Origin: Eledone cirrhosa
Taxonomy: Eukaryota > Mollusca > Cephalopoda > Octopoda > Eledonidae
Length of the DNA: 64,000 nt
Assembly: GCA_964016885.1 (NCBI GenBank)
Contig: OZ024743.1
Location: forward strand, 173,968,616-174,032,615
Direction of reading: 5' to 3'
Made by a program: the position numbers and the translations under genes
Notes under the pieces: generated by a model
Database searches by the model: none
The model's input: the letters and a program-made list of their open reading frames with translations, nothing else
What the model was told of the DNA's origin: nothing
In this document: positions 1-12,184 of the stretch, piece after piece
Position numbering within the stretch: position 1 is the first letter of the stretch
How the letters are laid out: every line of letters begins with the position of its first letter

Positions 1-57
1 TCCAATACTAGACACACACTCAGGGCTAGGGTATGAACCCTCTTTTAGTTGTCCTCC
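1..57 (+). repeat. Representative 57-bp monomer (CA-deleted)
   Basis: This copy lacks the CA before GACACAC, reading TACTAGACAC. It belongs to the subclass linked to TATGAACCCTCTTTTAG, seen singly through the flanking class (for example near 1,840, 2,425, 2,830, 3,120 and 3,415). A second subclass is linked to TATGTACCCTCTCTTAG with GTCGTCC, GTCATCC or GTCTTCC and occurs as adjacent pairs in the 232-bp blocks. The two subclasses are probably separate lineages of one deletion, or two independent slippages in the CA tract. Confidence 0.9.
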
Positions 58-175
58 TCCAATACTACAGACACACACTCTGGGCTAGGGTATGAACCCT
101 CTCTTAGTTGTCCTCCTCCAATACTACAGACACACACTCAGGGCTAGGGTATTAACCCTCTCTTAGTTGTCCTCC

Positions 176-234
176 TCCAATACTACAGACACACACTCAG
201 GGCTAGGGTATGAACCCTCTCTTAGTTGTCCTCC
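176..234 (+). repeat. Representative 59-bp consensus monomer
   Basis: This copy has the most common state at every variable site (GGGTATGAACCC, CTCTTAG, TTGTCCTCC). Inside it lies a short dyad, AGGGT-ATGA-ACCCT, at monomer positions 30-43. The consensus contains no CpG and one CTAG. The G-rich complement starts GGAGGAGGACAAC. Because 59 is not a multiple of three, each successive monomer changes reading frame and soon meets a stop (TAG in CTAGGG or TTAG, TGA in TATGAA). Confidence 0.95.
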
Positions 235-3200
235 TCCAATACTACAGACACACACTCAGGGCTAGGGTATGAACCCTCTCTTAGTTGTCCTCCTCCAATA
301 CTACAGACACACACTCAGGGCTAGGGTATTAACCCTCTCTTAGTTGTCCTCCTCCAATACTACAGACACACACTCAGGGCTAGGGTATGAACCCTCTCTT
401 AGTTGTCCTCCTCCAATACTACAGACACACACTCAGGGCTAGGGTATTAACCCTCTCTTAGTTGTCCTCCTCCAATACTACAGACACACACTCAGGGCTA
501 GGGTATGAACCCTCTCTTAGTTGTCCTCCTCCAATACTACAGACACACACTCAGGGCTAGGGTATGAACCCTCTATTAGTTGTCCTTCTCCAATACTACA
601 GACACACACTCAGGGCTAGAGTATTAACCCTCTCTTAGTTGCCCTCCTCCAATACTACAGACACACACTCAGGGCTAGGGTATGAACCCTCTCTTAGTTG
701 TCCTCCTCCAATACTACAGACACACACTCAGGGCTAGGGTATGAACCCTCTCTTAGTTGTCCTCCTCCAATACTACAGACACACACTCAGGGCTAGGGTA
801 TGAACCCTCTCTTAGTTGTCCTCCTCCAATACTACAGACACACACTCAGGGCTAGGGTATGAACCCTCTCTTAGTTGTCCTCCTCCAATACTACAGACAC
901 ACACTCAGGGCTAGGGTATGAACCCTCTCTTAGTTGTCCTCCTCCAATACTACAGACACACACTCAGGGCTAGGGTATGAACCCTCTCCTAGTTGTCCTC
1001 CTCCAATACTACAGACACACACTCAGGGCTAGGGTATGAACCCTCTCTTAGTTGTCCTCCTCCAATACTACAGACACACACTCAGGGCTAGGGTATTAAC
1101 CCTCTCTTAGTTGTCCTCCTCCAATACTACAGACACACACTCAGGGCTAGGGTATGAACCCTCTCTTAGTTGTCCTCCTCCAATACTACAGACACACACT
1201 CAGGGATAGGGTATGAACCCTCTTTTAGTTGTCCTCCTCCAATACTACAGACACACACTCAGGGCTAGGGTATGAACCCTCTATTAGTTGTCCTTCTCCA
1301 ATACTACAGACACACACTCAGGGCTAGAGTATTAACCCTCTCTTAGTTGTCCTCCTCCAATACTACAGACACACACTCAGGGCTAGGGTATGAACCCTCT
1401 CTTAGTTGTCCTCCTCCAATACTACAGACACACACTCAGGGCTAGGGTATGAACCCTCTCTTAGTTGTCCTCCTCCAATACTACAGACACACACTCAGGG
1501 CTAGGGTATTAACCCTCTCTTAGTTGTCCTCCTCCAATACTACAGACACACACTCAGGGCTAGGGTATGAACCCTCTCTTAGTTGTCCTCCTCCAATACT
1601 ACAGACACACACTCAGGGCTAGGGTATGAACCCTCTCTTAGTTGTCCTCCTCCAATACTACAGACACACACTCAGGGCTAGGGTATGAACCCTCTCTTAG
1701 TTGTCCTCCTCCAATACTACAGACACACACTCAGGGCTAGGGTATGAACCCTCTTTTAGTTGTCCTCCTCCAATACTACAGACACACACTCAGGGCTAGG
1801 GTATTAACCCTCTCTTAGTTGTCCTCCTCCAATACTAGACACACACTCAGGGCTAGGGTATGAACCCTCTTTTAGTTGTCCTCCTCCAATACTACAGACA
1901 CACACTCAGGGCTAGGGTATTAACCCTCTCTTAGTTGTCCTCCTCCAATACTACAGACACACACTCAGGGCTAGGGTATGAACCCTCTCTTAGTTGTCCT
2001 CCTCCAATACTACAGACACACACTCAGGGATAGGGTATGAACCCTCTTTTAGTTGTCCTCCTCCAATACTACAGACACACACTCAGGGCTAGGGTATGAA
2101 CCCTCTATTAGTTGTCCTTCTCCAATACTACAGACACACACTCAGGGCTAGAGTATTAACCCTCTCTTAGTTGTCCTCCTCCAATACTACAGACACACAC
2201 TCAGGGCTAGGGTATGAACCCTCTCTTAGTTGTCCTCCTCCAATACTACAGACACACACTCAGGGCTAGGGTATGAACCCTCTCTTAGTTGTCCTCCTCC
2301 AATACTACAGACACACACTCAGGGCTAGGGTATTAACCCTCTCTTAGTTGTCCTCCTCCAATACTACAGACACACACTCAGGGCTAGGGTATTAACCCTC
2401 TCTTAGTTGTCCTCCTCCAATACTAGACACACACTCAGGGCTAGGGTATGAACCCTCTTTTAGTTGTCCTCCTCCAATACTACAGACACACACTCAGGGA
2501 TAGGGTATGAACCCTCTCTTAGTTGTCCTCCTCCAATACTACAGACACACACTCAGGGCTAGGGTATTAACCCTCTCTTAGTTGTCCTCCTCCAATACTA
2601 CAGACACACACTCAGGGCTAGGGTATGAACCCTCTCTTAGTTGTCCTCCTCCAATACTACAGACACACACTCAGGGCTAGGGTATGAACCCTCTCTTAGT
2701 TGTCCTCCTCCAATACTACAGACACACACTCAGGGCTAGGGTATGAACCCTCTTTTAGTTGTCCTCCAATACTACAGACACACACTCAGGGCTAGGGTAT
2801 TAACCCTCTCTTAGTTGTCCTCCTCCAATACTAGACACACACTCAGGGCTAGGGTATGAACCCTCTTTTAGTTGTCCTCCTCCAATATTACAGACACACA
2901 CTCAGGGCTAGGGTATGAACCCTCTCTTAGTTGCCCTCCTCCAATACTACAGACACACACTCAGGGCTAGGGTATTAACCCTCTCTTAGTTGTCCTCCTC
3001 CAATACTACAGACACACACTCAGGGCTAGGGTATGAACCCTCTCTTAGTTGTCCTCCTCCAATACTACAGACACACACTCAGGGCTAGGGTATGAACCCT
3101 CTCTTAGTTGTCCTCCTCCAATACTAGACACACACTCAGGGCTAGGGTATGAACCCTCTTTTAGTTGTCCTCCTCCAATACTACAGACACACACTCAGGG

Positions 3201-4229
3201 CTAGGGTATGAACCCTCTCTTAATTGTCCTCCTCCAATACTACAGACACACACTCAGGGCTAGGGTATGTACCCTCTCCTAGTTGTCCTCCTCCAATACT
3301 ACAGACACACACTCAGGGCTAGGGTATGAACCCTCTCTTAGTTGTCCTCCTCCAATACTACAGACACACACTCAGGGCTAGGGTATTAACCCTCTCTTAG
3401 TTGTCCTCCTCCAATACTAGACACACACTCAGGGCTAGGGTATGAGCCCTCTTTTAGTTGTCCTCCTCCAATACTACAGACACACACTCAGGGCTAGGGT
3501 ATGAACCCTCTCTTAGTTGTCCTCCTCCAATACTACAGACACACACTCAGGGCTAGGGTATTAACCCTCTCTTAGTTGTCCTCCTCCAATACTACAGACA
3601 CACACTCAGGGCTAGGGTATGAACCCTCTCTTAGTTGTCCTCCTCCAATACTACAGACACACACTCAGGGCTAGGGTATGAACCCTCTCTTAGTTGTCCT
3701 CCTCCAATACTACAGACACACACTCAGGGCTAGGGTATGAACCCTCTTTTAGTTGTCCTCCTCCAATACTACAGACACACACTCAGGGCTAGGGTATTAA
3801 CCCTCTCTTAGTTGTCCTCCTGCAATACTAGACACACACTCAGGGCTAGGGTATGAACCCTCTCTTAGTTGTCCTCCTCCAATACTACAGACACACACTC
3901 AGGGCTAGGGTATGAACCCTCTCTTAGGTGTCCTCCTCCAATACTACAGACACACACTCAGAGCTAGGGTATGAACCCTCTCTTAGTTGTCCTCCTCCAA
4001 TACTACAGACACACACTCAGGGCTAGGGTATGAACCCTCTCTTAGTTGTCCTCCTCCAATACTAGACACACACTCAGGGCTAGGGTATGAACCCTCTCTT
4101 AGTTGTCCTCCTCCAATACTACAGACACACACTCAGGGCTAGGGTATGAACCCTCTCTTAGGTGTCCTCCTCCAATACTACAGACACACACTCAGAGCTA
4201 GGGTATGAACCCTCTCTTAGTTGTCCTCC

Positions 4230-4461
4230 TCCAATACTACAGACACACACTCAGGGCTAGGGTATGAACCCTCTCTTAGGTGTCCTCCTCCAATACTAGA
4301 CACACACTCAGGGGTAGGGTATGTACCCTCTCTTAGTTGTCATCCTCCAATACTAGACACACACTCAGGGCTAGGGTATGTACCCTCTCTTAGTTGTCTT
4401 CCTCCAATACTACAGACACACACTCAGGGCTAGGGTATGTACCCTCTCCTAGATGTCCTCC
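4230..4461. repeat. GTCATCC-type 232-bp block, copy 1
   Basis: Four monomers of 59, 57, 57 and 59 bp. The first ends TTAGGTG, the third is preceded by GTCATCC and the last by GTCTTCC. It is followed by a CTCCTAGATG monomer and, further on, by CTCCCAGTTGTTCTCC. The two adjacent 57-bp units keep one frame open, giving an apparent 70-codon frame that starts at TTG (4,221), which I regard as an artefact of the lattice. This copy has a private GGGGTAGGG in the first 57-bp unit. Confidence 0.85.
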
Positions 4462-6442
4462 TCCAATACTACAGACACACACTCAGGGCTAGGGTATGAA
4501 CCCTCTCTTAGTTGTCCTCCTCCAATACTACAGACACACACTCAGGGCTAGGGTATGAACCCTCTCTTAGTTGTCCTCCTCCAATACTACAGACACACAC
4601 TCAGGGCTAGGGTATGTACCCTCTCCCAGTTGTTCTCCTCCAATACTACAGACACACACTCAGGGCTAGGGTATGAACCCTCTCTTAGTTGTCCTCCTCC
4701 AATACTACAGACACACACTCAGGGCTAGGGTATGAACCCTCTCCTAGTTGTCCTCCTCCAATACTACAGACACACACTCAGGGCTAGGGTATGAACCCTC
4801 TCTTAGTTGTCCTCCTCCAATACTACAGACACACACTCAGGGCTAGGGTATGAACCCTCTCTTAGTTGTCCTCCTCCAATACTACAGACACACACTCAGG
4901 GCTAGGGTATGAACCCTCTCCTAGTTGTCCTCCTCCAATACTACAGACACACACTCAGGGCTAGGGTATGAACCCTCTCTTAGTTGTCCTCCTCCAATAC
5001 TACAGACACACACTCAGGGCTAGGGTATTAACCCTCTCTTTGTTGTCCTCCTCCAATACTACAGACACACACTCAGGGCTAGGGTATGAACCCTCTCTTA
5101 GTTGTCCTCCTCCAATACTACAGACACACACTCAGGGCTAGGGTATTAACCCTCTCTTAGTTGTCCTCCTCCAATACTACAGACACACACTCAGGGCTAG
5201 GGTATGAACCCTCTCTTAGTTGTCCTCCTCCAATACTACAGACACACACTCAGGGCTAGGGTATTAACCCTCTCTTAGTTGTCCTCCTCCAATACTACAG
5301 ACACACACTCAGGGCTAGGGTATGAACCCTCTCTTAGTTGTCCTCCTCCAATACTACAGACACACACTCAGGGCTAGGGTATGAACCCTCTTTTAGTTGT
5401 CCTCCTCCAATACTACAGACACACACTCAGGGCTAGGGTATGAACCCTCTATTAGTTGTCCTTCTCCAATACTACAGACACACACTCAGGGCTAGAGTAT
5501 TAACCCTCTCTTAGTTGTCCTCCTCCAATACTACAGACACACACTCAGGGCTAGGGTATGAACCCTCTCTTAGTTGTCCTCCTCCAATACTACAGACACA
5601 CACTCAGGGCTAGGGTATGAACCCTCTCTTAGTTGTCCTCCTCCAATACTACAGACACACACTCAGGGCTAGGGTATTAACCCTCTCTTAGTTGTCCTCC
5701 TCCAATACTACAGACACACACTCAGGGCTAGGGTATTAACCCTCTCTTAGTTGTCCTCCTCCAATACTAGACACACACTCAGGGCTAGGGTATGAACCCT
5801 CTTTTAGTTGTCCTCCTCTAATACTACAGACACACACTCAGGGCTAGGGTATGAACCCTCTCTTAGTTGTCCTCCTCCAATACTACAGACACACACTCAG
5901 GGCTAGGGTATTAACCCTCTCTTAGTTGTCCTCCTCCAATACTACAGACACACACTCAGGGCTAGGGTATGAACCCTCTCCTAGTTGTCCTCCTCCAATA
6001 CTACAGACACACACTCAGGGCTAGGGTATGAACCCTCTCTTAGTTGTCCTCCTCCAATACTACAGACACACACTCAGGGCTAGGGTATGAACCCTCTTTT
6101 AGTTGTCCTCCTCCAATACTACAGACACACACTCAGAGCTAGGGTATTAACCCTCTCTTAGTTGTCCTCCTCCAATACTAGACACACACTCAGGGCTAGG
6201 GTATGAACCCTCTTTTAGTTGTCCTCCTCCAATACTACAGACACACACTCAGGGCTAGGGTATGAACCCTCTCTTAGTTGCCCTCCTCCAATACTACAGA
6301 CACACACTCAGGGCTAGGGTATTAACCCTCTCTTAGTTGTCCTCCTCCAATACTACAGACACACACTCAGGGCTAGGGTATGAACCCTCTCTTAGTTGTC
6401 CTCCTCCAATACTACAGACACACACTCAGGGCTAGGGTATGA
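4462..6442. repeat. Flanking-class filler
   Basis: Continues with CTCCTAGATG, then GTTCTCC near 4,632, then alternating TATGAACCC and TATTAACCC forms. A CTCTTTGTTG variant at about 5,038 and a CCTCTAATAC variant at about 5,815 recur near 16,354 and 17,131, both 11,316 bp away. After a three-monomer (177-bp) difference the offset becomes 11,139 bp. No gene is seen. Confidence 0.8.
5347..5523. repeat. Linked three-monomer module (exemplar)
   Basis: Three consecutive monomers occur as a set: one with CTTTTAG, one with CTATTAG followed by GTCCTTCTCC, and one with GCTAGAGTATTAACCC. The same order recurs near 573, 1,290, 2,105, 8,210, 11,083, 13,483, 13,950, 14,610, 16,765, 19,350, 22,345, 25,870, 28,862, 32,270, 60,435 and 63,430, so the module was spread as a unit. 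Copies at about 24,457 and 30,976 have the middle member but not the third, which suggests recombination within the module. Confidence 0.8.
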
Positions 6443-9313
6443 ACCCTCTCTTAGTTGTCCTCCTCCAATACTACAGACACACACTCAGGGCTAGGGTATT
6501 AACCCTCTCTTAGTTGTCCTCCTCCAATACTACAGACACACACTCAGGGCTAGGGTATTAACCCTCTCTTAGTTGTCCTCCTCCAATACTAGACACACAC
6601 TCAGGGCTAGGGTATGAACCCTCTTTTAGTTGTCCTCCTCCAATACTACAGACACACACTCAGGGCTAGGGTATGTAACCTCTCCTAGTTGTCCTCCTCC
6701 AATACTACAGACACACACTCAGGGCTAGGGTATGAACCCTCTCTTAGTTGTCCTCCTCCAATACTACAGACACACACTCAGGGCTAGGGTATGAACCCTC
6801 TCTTAGTTGTCGTCCTCCAATACTAGACACACACTCAGGGCTAGGGTATGAACCCTCTCTTAGTTGTCCTCCTCCAATACTACAGACACACACTCAGGGC
6901 TAGGGTATGAACCCTCTCTTAGGTGTCCTCCTCCAATACTACAGACACACACTCAGAGCTAGGGTATGAACCCTCTCTTAGTTGTCCTCCTCCAATACTA
7001 CAGACACACACTCAGGGCTAGGGTATGAACCCTCTCTTAGGTGTCCTCCTCCAATACTAGACACACACTCAGGGCTAGGGTATGAACCCTCTCTTAGTTG
7101 TCCTCCTCCAATACTACAGACACACACTCAGGGCTAGGGTATGAACCCTCTCTTAGTTGTCATCCTCCAATACTAGACACACACTCAGGGCTAGGGTATG
7201 TACCCTCTCTTAGTTGTCTTCCTCCAATACTACAGACACACACTCAGGGCTAGGGTATGTACCCTCTCCTAGATGTCCTCCTCCAATACTACAGACACAC
7301 ACTCAGGGCTAGGGTATGAACCCTCTCTTAGTTGTCCTCCTCCAATACTACAGACACACACTCAGGGCTAGGGTATGAACCCTCTCTTAGTTGTCCTCCT
7401 CCAATACTACAGACACACACTCGGGGCTAGGGTATGTACCCTCTCCCAGTTGTTCTCCTCCAATACTACAGACACACACTCAGGGCTAGGGTATGAACCC
7501 TCTCTTAGTTGTCCTCCTCCAATACTACAGACACACACTCAGGGCTAGGGTATGAACCCTCTCCTAGTTGTCCTCCTCCAATACTACAGACACACACTCA
7601 GGGCTAGGGTATGAACCCTCTCTTAGTTGTCCTCCTCCAATACTACAGACACACACTCAGGGCTAGGGTATGAACCCTCTCCTAGTTGTCCTCCTCCAAT
7701 ACTACAGACACACACTCAGGGCTAGGGTATGAACCCTCTATTAGTTGTCCTCCTCCAATACTACAGACACACACTCAGGGCTAGGGTATTAACCCTCTCT
7801 TAGTTGTCCTCCTCCAATACTACAGACACACACTCAGGGCTAGGGTATGAACCCTCTCTTAGTTGTCCTCCTCCAATACTACAGACACACACTCAGGGCT
7901 AGGGTATTAACCCTCTCTTAGTTGTCCTCCTCCAATACTACAGACACACACTCAGGGCTAGGGTATGAACCCTCTCTTAGTTGTCCTCCTCCAATACTAC
8001 AGACACACACTCAGGGCTAGGGTATTAACCCTTTCTTAGTTGTCCTCCTCCAATACTACAGACACACACTCAGGGCTAGGGTATGAACCCTCTCTTAGTT
8101 GTCCTCCTCCAATACTACAGACACACACTCAGGGCTAGGGTATGAACCCTCTTTTAGTTGTCCTCCTCCAATACTACAGACACAGACTCAGGGCTAGGGT
8201 ATGAACCCTCTATTAGTTGTCCTTCTCCAATACTACAGACACACACTCAGGGCTAGAGTATTAACCCTCTCTTAGTTGTCCTCCTCCAATACTACAGACA
8301 CACACTCAGGGCTAGGGTATGAACCCTCTCTTAGTTGTCCTCCTCCAATACTACAGACACACACTCAGGGCTAGGGTATGAACCCTCTCTTAGTTGTCCT
8401 CCTCCAATACTACAGACACACACTCAGGGCTAGGGTATTAACCCTCTCTTAGTTGTCCTCCTCCAATACTACAGACAGACACTCAGGGCTAGGGTATTAA
8501 CCCTCTCTTAGTTGTCCTCCTCCAATACTAGACACACACTCAGGGCTAGGGTATGTACCCTCTCCTAGTTGTCCTCCTCCAATACTACAGACACACACTC
8601 AGGGCTAGGGTATGAACCCTCTCTTAGTTGTCCTCCTCCAATACTACAGACACACACTCAGGGCTAGGGTATGACCCCTCTCTTAGTTGTCGTCCTCCAA
8701 TACTAGACACACACTCAGGGCTAGGGTATGAACCCTCTCTTAGTTGTCCTCCTCCAATACTACAGACACACACTCAGGGCTAGGGTATGAACCCTCTCTT
8801 AGTTGTCCTCCTCCAATACTACAGACACACACTCAGAGCTAGGGTATGAACCCTCTCTTAGTTGTCCTCCTCCAATACTACAGACACACACTCAGGGCTA
8901 GGGTATGAACCCTCTCTTAGGTGTCCTCCTCCAATACTAGACACACACTCAGGGCTAGGGTATGTACCCTCTCTTAGTTGTCGTCCTCCAATACTAGACA
9001 CACACTCAGGGCTAGGGTATGTACCCTCTCTTAGTTGTCTTCCTCCAATACTACAGACACACACTCAGGGCTAGGGTATGTACCTTCTCCTAGTTGTCCT
9101 CCTCCAATACTACAGACACACACTCTGGGCTAGGGTATGAACCCTCTCTTAGGTGTCCTCCTCCAATACTAGACACACACCCAGGGCTAGGGTATGTACC
9201 CTCTCTTAGTTGTCGTCCTCCAATACTAGACACACACTCAGGGCAAGGGTATGTACCCTCTCTTAGTTGTCTTCCTCCAATACTACAGACACACACTCAG
9301 GGCTAGGGTATGT
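6443..9313. repeat. 2,871-bp tandem duplication, copy A
   Basis: Bases 6,443-9,370 match the sequence 2,871 bp downstream at every landmark checked: GTCGTCC at 6,809, CACAGACTC near 8,180, ACAGACAGACAC near 8,470, TATGACCCC near 8,670 and CACACCCAGGG near 9,180. The length equals 39 monomers of 59 bp plus 10 of 57 bp. Private differences include CTCGGGGC at about 7,420 and CCTTTCTTAG at about 8,033. The junction can lie anywhere in 9,314-9,370, where both copies agree, as expected for in-register unequal exchange. Confidence 0.85.
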
Positions 9314-9334
9314 ACCCTCTCTTAGTTGTCCTCC
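8871..9334. repeat. Doublet of 232-bp blocks, copy 1
   Basis: Two four-monomer blocks (59+57+57+59), 8,871-9,102 and 9,103-9,334. The second is marked by CTCTGGGC, CACACCCAGGG and GGGCAAGGG. Unlike the later doublets, this one is not followed by the AACGCTC cassette; the 2,871-bp duplication junction lies there instead. Apparent frames of about 70 codons exist on both strands across each block, starting at TTG or GTG. Confidence 0.85.
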
Positions 9335-12184
9335 TCCAATACTACAGACACACACTCAGGGCTAGGGTATTAACCCTCTCTTAGTTGTCCTCCTCCAATA
9401 CTACAGACACACACTCAGGGCTAGGGTATTAACCCTCTCTTAGTTGTCCTCCTCCAATACTAGACACACACTCAGGGCTAGGGTATGAACCCTCTTTTAG
9501 TTGTCCTCCTCCAATACTACAGACACACACTCAGGGCTAGGGTATGTAACCTCTCCTAGTTGTCCTCCTCCAATACTACAGACACACACTCAGGGCTAGG
9601 GTATGAACCCTCTCTTAGTTGTCCTCCTCCAATACTACAGACACACACTCAGGGCTAGGGTATGAACCCTCTCTTAGTTGTCGTCCTCCAATACTAGACA
9701 CACACTCAGGGCTAGGGTATGAACCCTCTCTTAGTTGTCCTCCTCCAATACTACAGACACACACTCAGGGCTAGGGTATGAACCCTCTCTTAGGTGTCCT
9801 CCTCCAATACTACAGACACACACTCAGAGCTAGGGTATGAACCCTCTCTTAGTTGTCCTCCTCCAATACTACAGACACACACTCAGGGCTAGGGTATGAA
9901 CCCTCTCTTAGGTGTCCTCCTCCAATACTAGACACACACTCAGGGCTAGGGTATGAACCCTCTCTTAGTTGTCCTCCTCCAATACTACAGACACACACTC
10001 AGGGCTAGGGTATGAACCCTCTCTTAGTTGTCATCCTCCAATACTAGACACACACTCAGGGCTAGGGTATGTACCCTCTCTTAGTTGTCTTCCTCCAATA
10101 CTACAGACACACACTCAGGGCTAGGGTATGTACCCTCTCCTAGATGTCCTCCTCCAATACTACAGACACACACTCAGGGCTAGGGTATGAACCCTCTCTT
10201 AGTTGTCCTCCTCCAATACTACAGACACACACTCAGGGCTAGGGTATGAACCCTCTCTTAGTTGTCCTCCTCCAATACTACAGACACACACTCAGGGCTA
10301 GGGTTTGTACCCTCTCCCAGTTGTTCTCCTCCAATACTACAGACACACACTCAGGGCTAGGGTATGAACCCTCTCTTAGTTGTCCTCCTCCAATACTACA
10401 GACACACACTCAGGGCTAGGGTATGAACCCTCTCCTAGTTGTCCTCCTCCAATACTACAGACACACACTCAGGGCTAGGGTATGAACCCTCTCTTAGTTG
10501 TCCTCCTCCAATACTACAGACACACACTCAGGGCTAGGGTATGAACCCTCTCCTAGTTCTCCTCCTCCAATACTACAGACACACACTCAGGGCTAGGGTA
10601 TGAACCCTCTATTAGTTGTCCTCCTCCAATACTACAGACACACACTCAGGGCTAGGGTATTAACCCTCTCTTAGTTGTCCTCCTCCAATACTACAGACAC
10701 ACACTCAGGGCTAGGGTATGAACCCTCTCTTAGTTGTCCTCCTCCAATACTACAGACACACACTCAGGGCTAGGGTATTAACCCTCTCTTAGTTGTCCTC
10801 CTCCAATACTACAGACACACACTCAGGGCTAGGGTATGAACCCTCTCTTAGTTGTCCTCCTCCAATACTACAGACACACACTCAGGGCTAGGGTATTAAC
10901 CCTCTCTTAGTTGTCCTCCTCCAATACTACAGACACACACTCAGGGCTAGGGTATGAACCCTCTCTTAGTTGTCCTCCTCCAATACTACAGACACACACT
11001 CAGGGCTAGGGTATGAACCCTCTTTTAGTTGTCCTCCTCCAATACTACAGACACAGACTCAGGGCTAGGGTGTGAAAACTCTATTAGTTGTCCTTCTCCA
11101 ATACTACAGACACACACTCAGGGCTAGAGTATTAACCCTCTCTTAGTTGTCCTCCTCCAATACTACAGACACACACTCAGGGCTAGGGTATGAACCCTCT
11201 CTTAGTTGTCCTCCTCCAATACTACAGACACACACTCAGGGCTAGGGTATGAACCCTCTCTTAGTTGTCCTCCTCCAATACTACAGACACACACTCAGGG
11301 CTAGGGTATTAACCCTCTCTTAGTTGTCCTCCTCCAATACTACAGACAGACACTCAGGGCTAGGGTATTAACCCTCTCTTAGTTGTCCTCCTCCAATACT
11401 AGACACACACTCAGGGCTAGGGTATGTACCCTCTCCTAGTTGTCCTCCTCCAATACTACAGACACACACTCAGGGCTAGGGTATGAACCCTCTCTTAGTT
11501 GTCCTCCTCCAATACTACAGACACACACTCAGGGCTAGGGTATGACCCCTCTCTTAGTTGTCGTCCTCCAATACTAGACACACACTCAGGGCTAGGGTAT
11601 GAACCCTCTCTTAGTTGTCCTCCTCCAATACTACAGACACACACTCAGGGCTAGGGTATGAACCCTCTCTTAGTTGTCCTCCTCCAATACTACAGACACA
11701 CACTCAGAGCTAGGGTATGAACCCTCTCTTAGTTGTCCTCCTCCAATACTACAGACACACACTCAGGGCTAGGGTATGAACCCTCTCTTAGGTGTCCTCC
11801 TCCAATACTAGACACACACTCAGGGCTAGGGTATGTACCCTCTCTTAGTTGTCGTCCTCCAATACTAGACACACACTCAGGGCTAGGGTATGTACCCTCT
11901 CTTAGTTGTCTTCCTCCAATACTACAGACACACACTCAGGGCTAGGGTATGTACCTTCTCCTAGTTGTCCTCCTCCAATACTACAGACACACACTCTGGG
12001 CTAGGGTATGAACCCTCTCTTAGGTGTCCTCCTCCAATACTAGACACACACCCAGGGCTAGGGTATGTACCCTCTCTTAGTTGTCGTCCTCCAATACTAG
12101 ACACACACTCAGGGCAAGGGTATGTACCCTCTCTTAGTTGTCTTCCTCCAATACTACAGACACACACTCAGGGCTAGGGTATGT
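9314..12184. repeat. 2,871-bp tandem duplication, copy B
   Basis: Second copy of the segment 6,443-9,313. It has its own substitutions: GGGTTTGTACC near 10,303, CTAGTTCTCC near 10,557, and a cluster reading GGGTGTGAAAACTC at 11,069-11,082 where copy A has the usual GGGTATGAACCCTC. Homology stops at 12,241, where this side enters the AACGCTC cassette while copy A passes into TATTAACCC filler. Confidence 0.85.

Larger units (their letters stand above)
1..4229. repeat. Flanking-class filler, left edge
   Basis: Roughly 72 monomers, mostly an irregular mix of TATGAACCC and TATTAACCC forms with interspersed single 57-bp copies. It includes GGGATAGGG variants near 1,203, 2,029 and 2,499, and a 56-bp monomer at 2,709-2,764 that has lost one TCC. 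The part from about 2.9 to 4.0 kb shares private variants (TTAATTG at 3,221, TATGAGCCC at 3,441) with 15.2-16.4 kb, at an offset of 12,385 then 12,372 bp. No gene or unique sequence is present. Confidence 0.85.
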
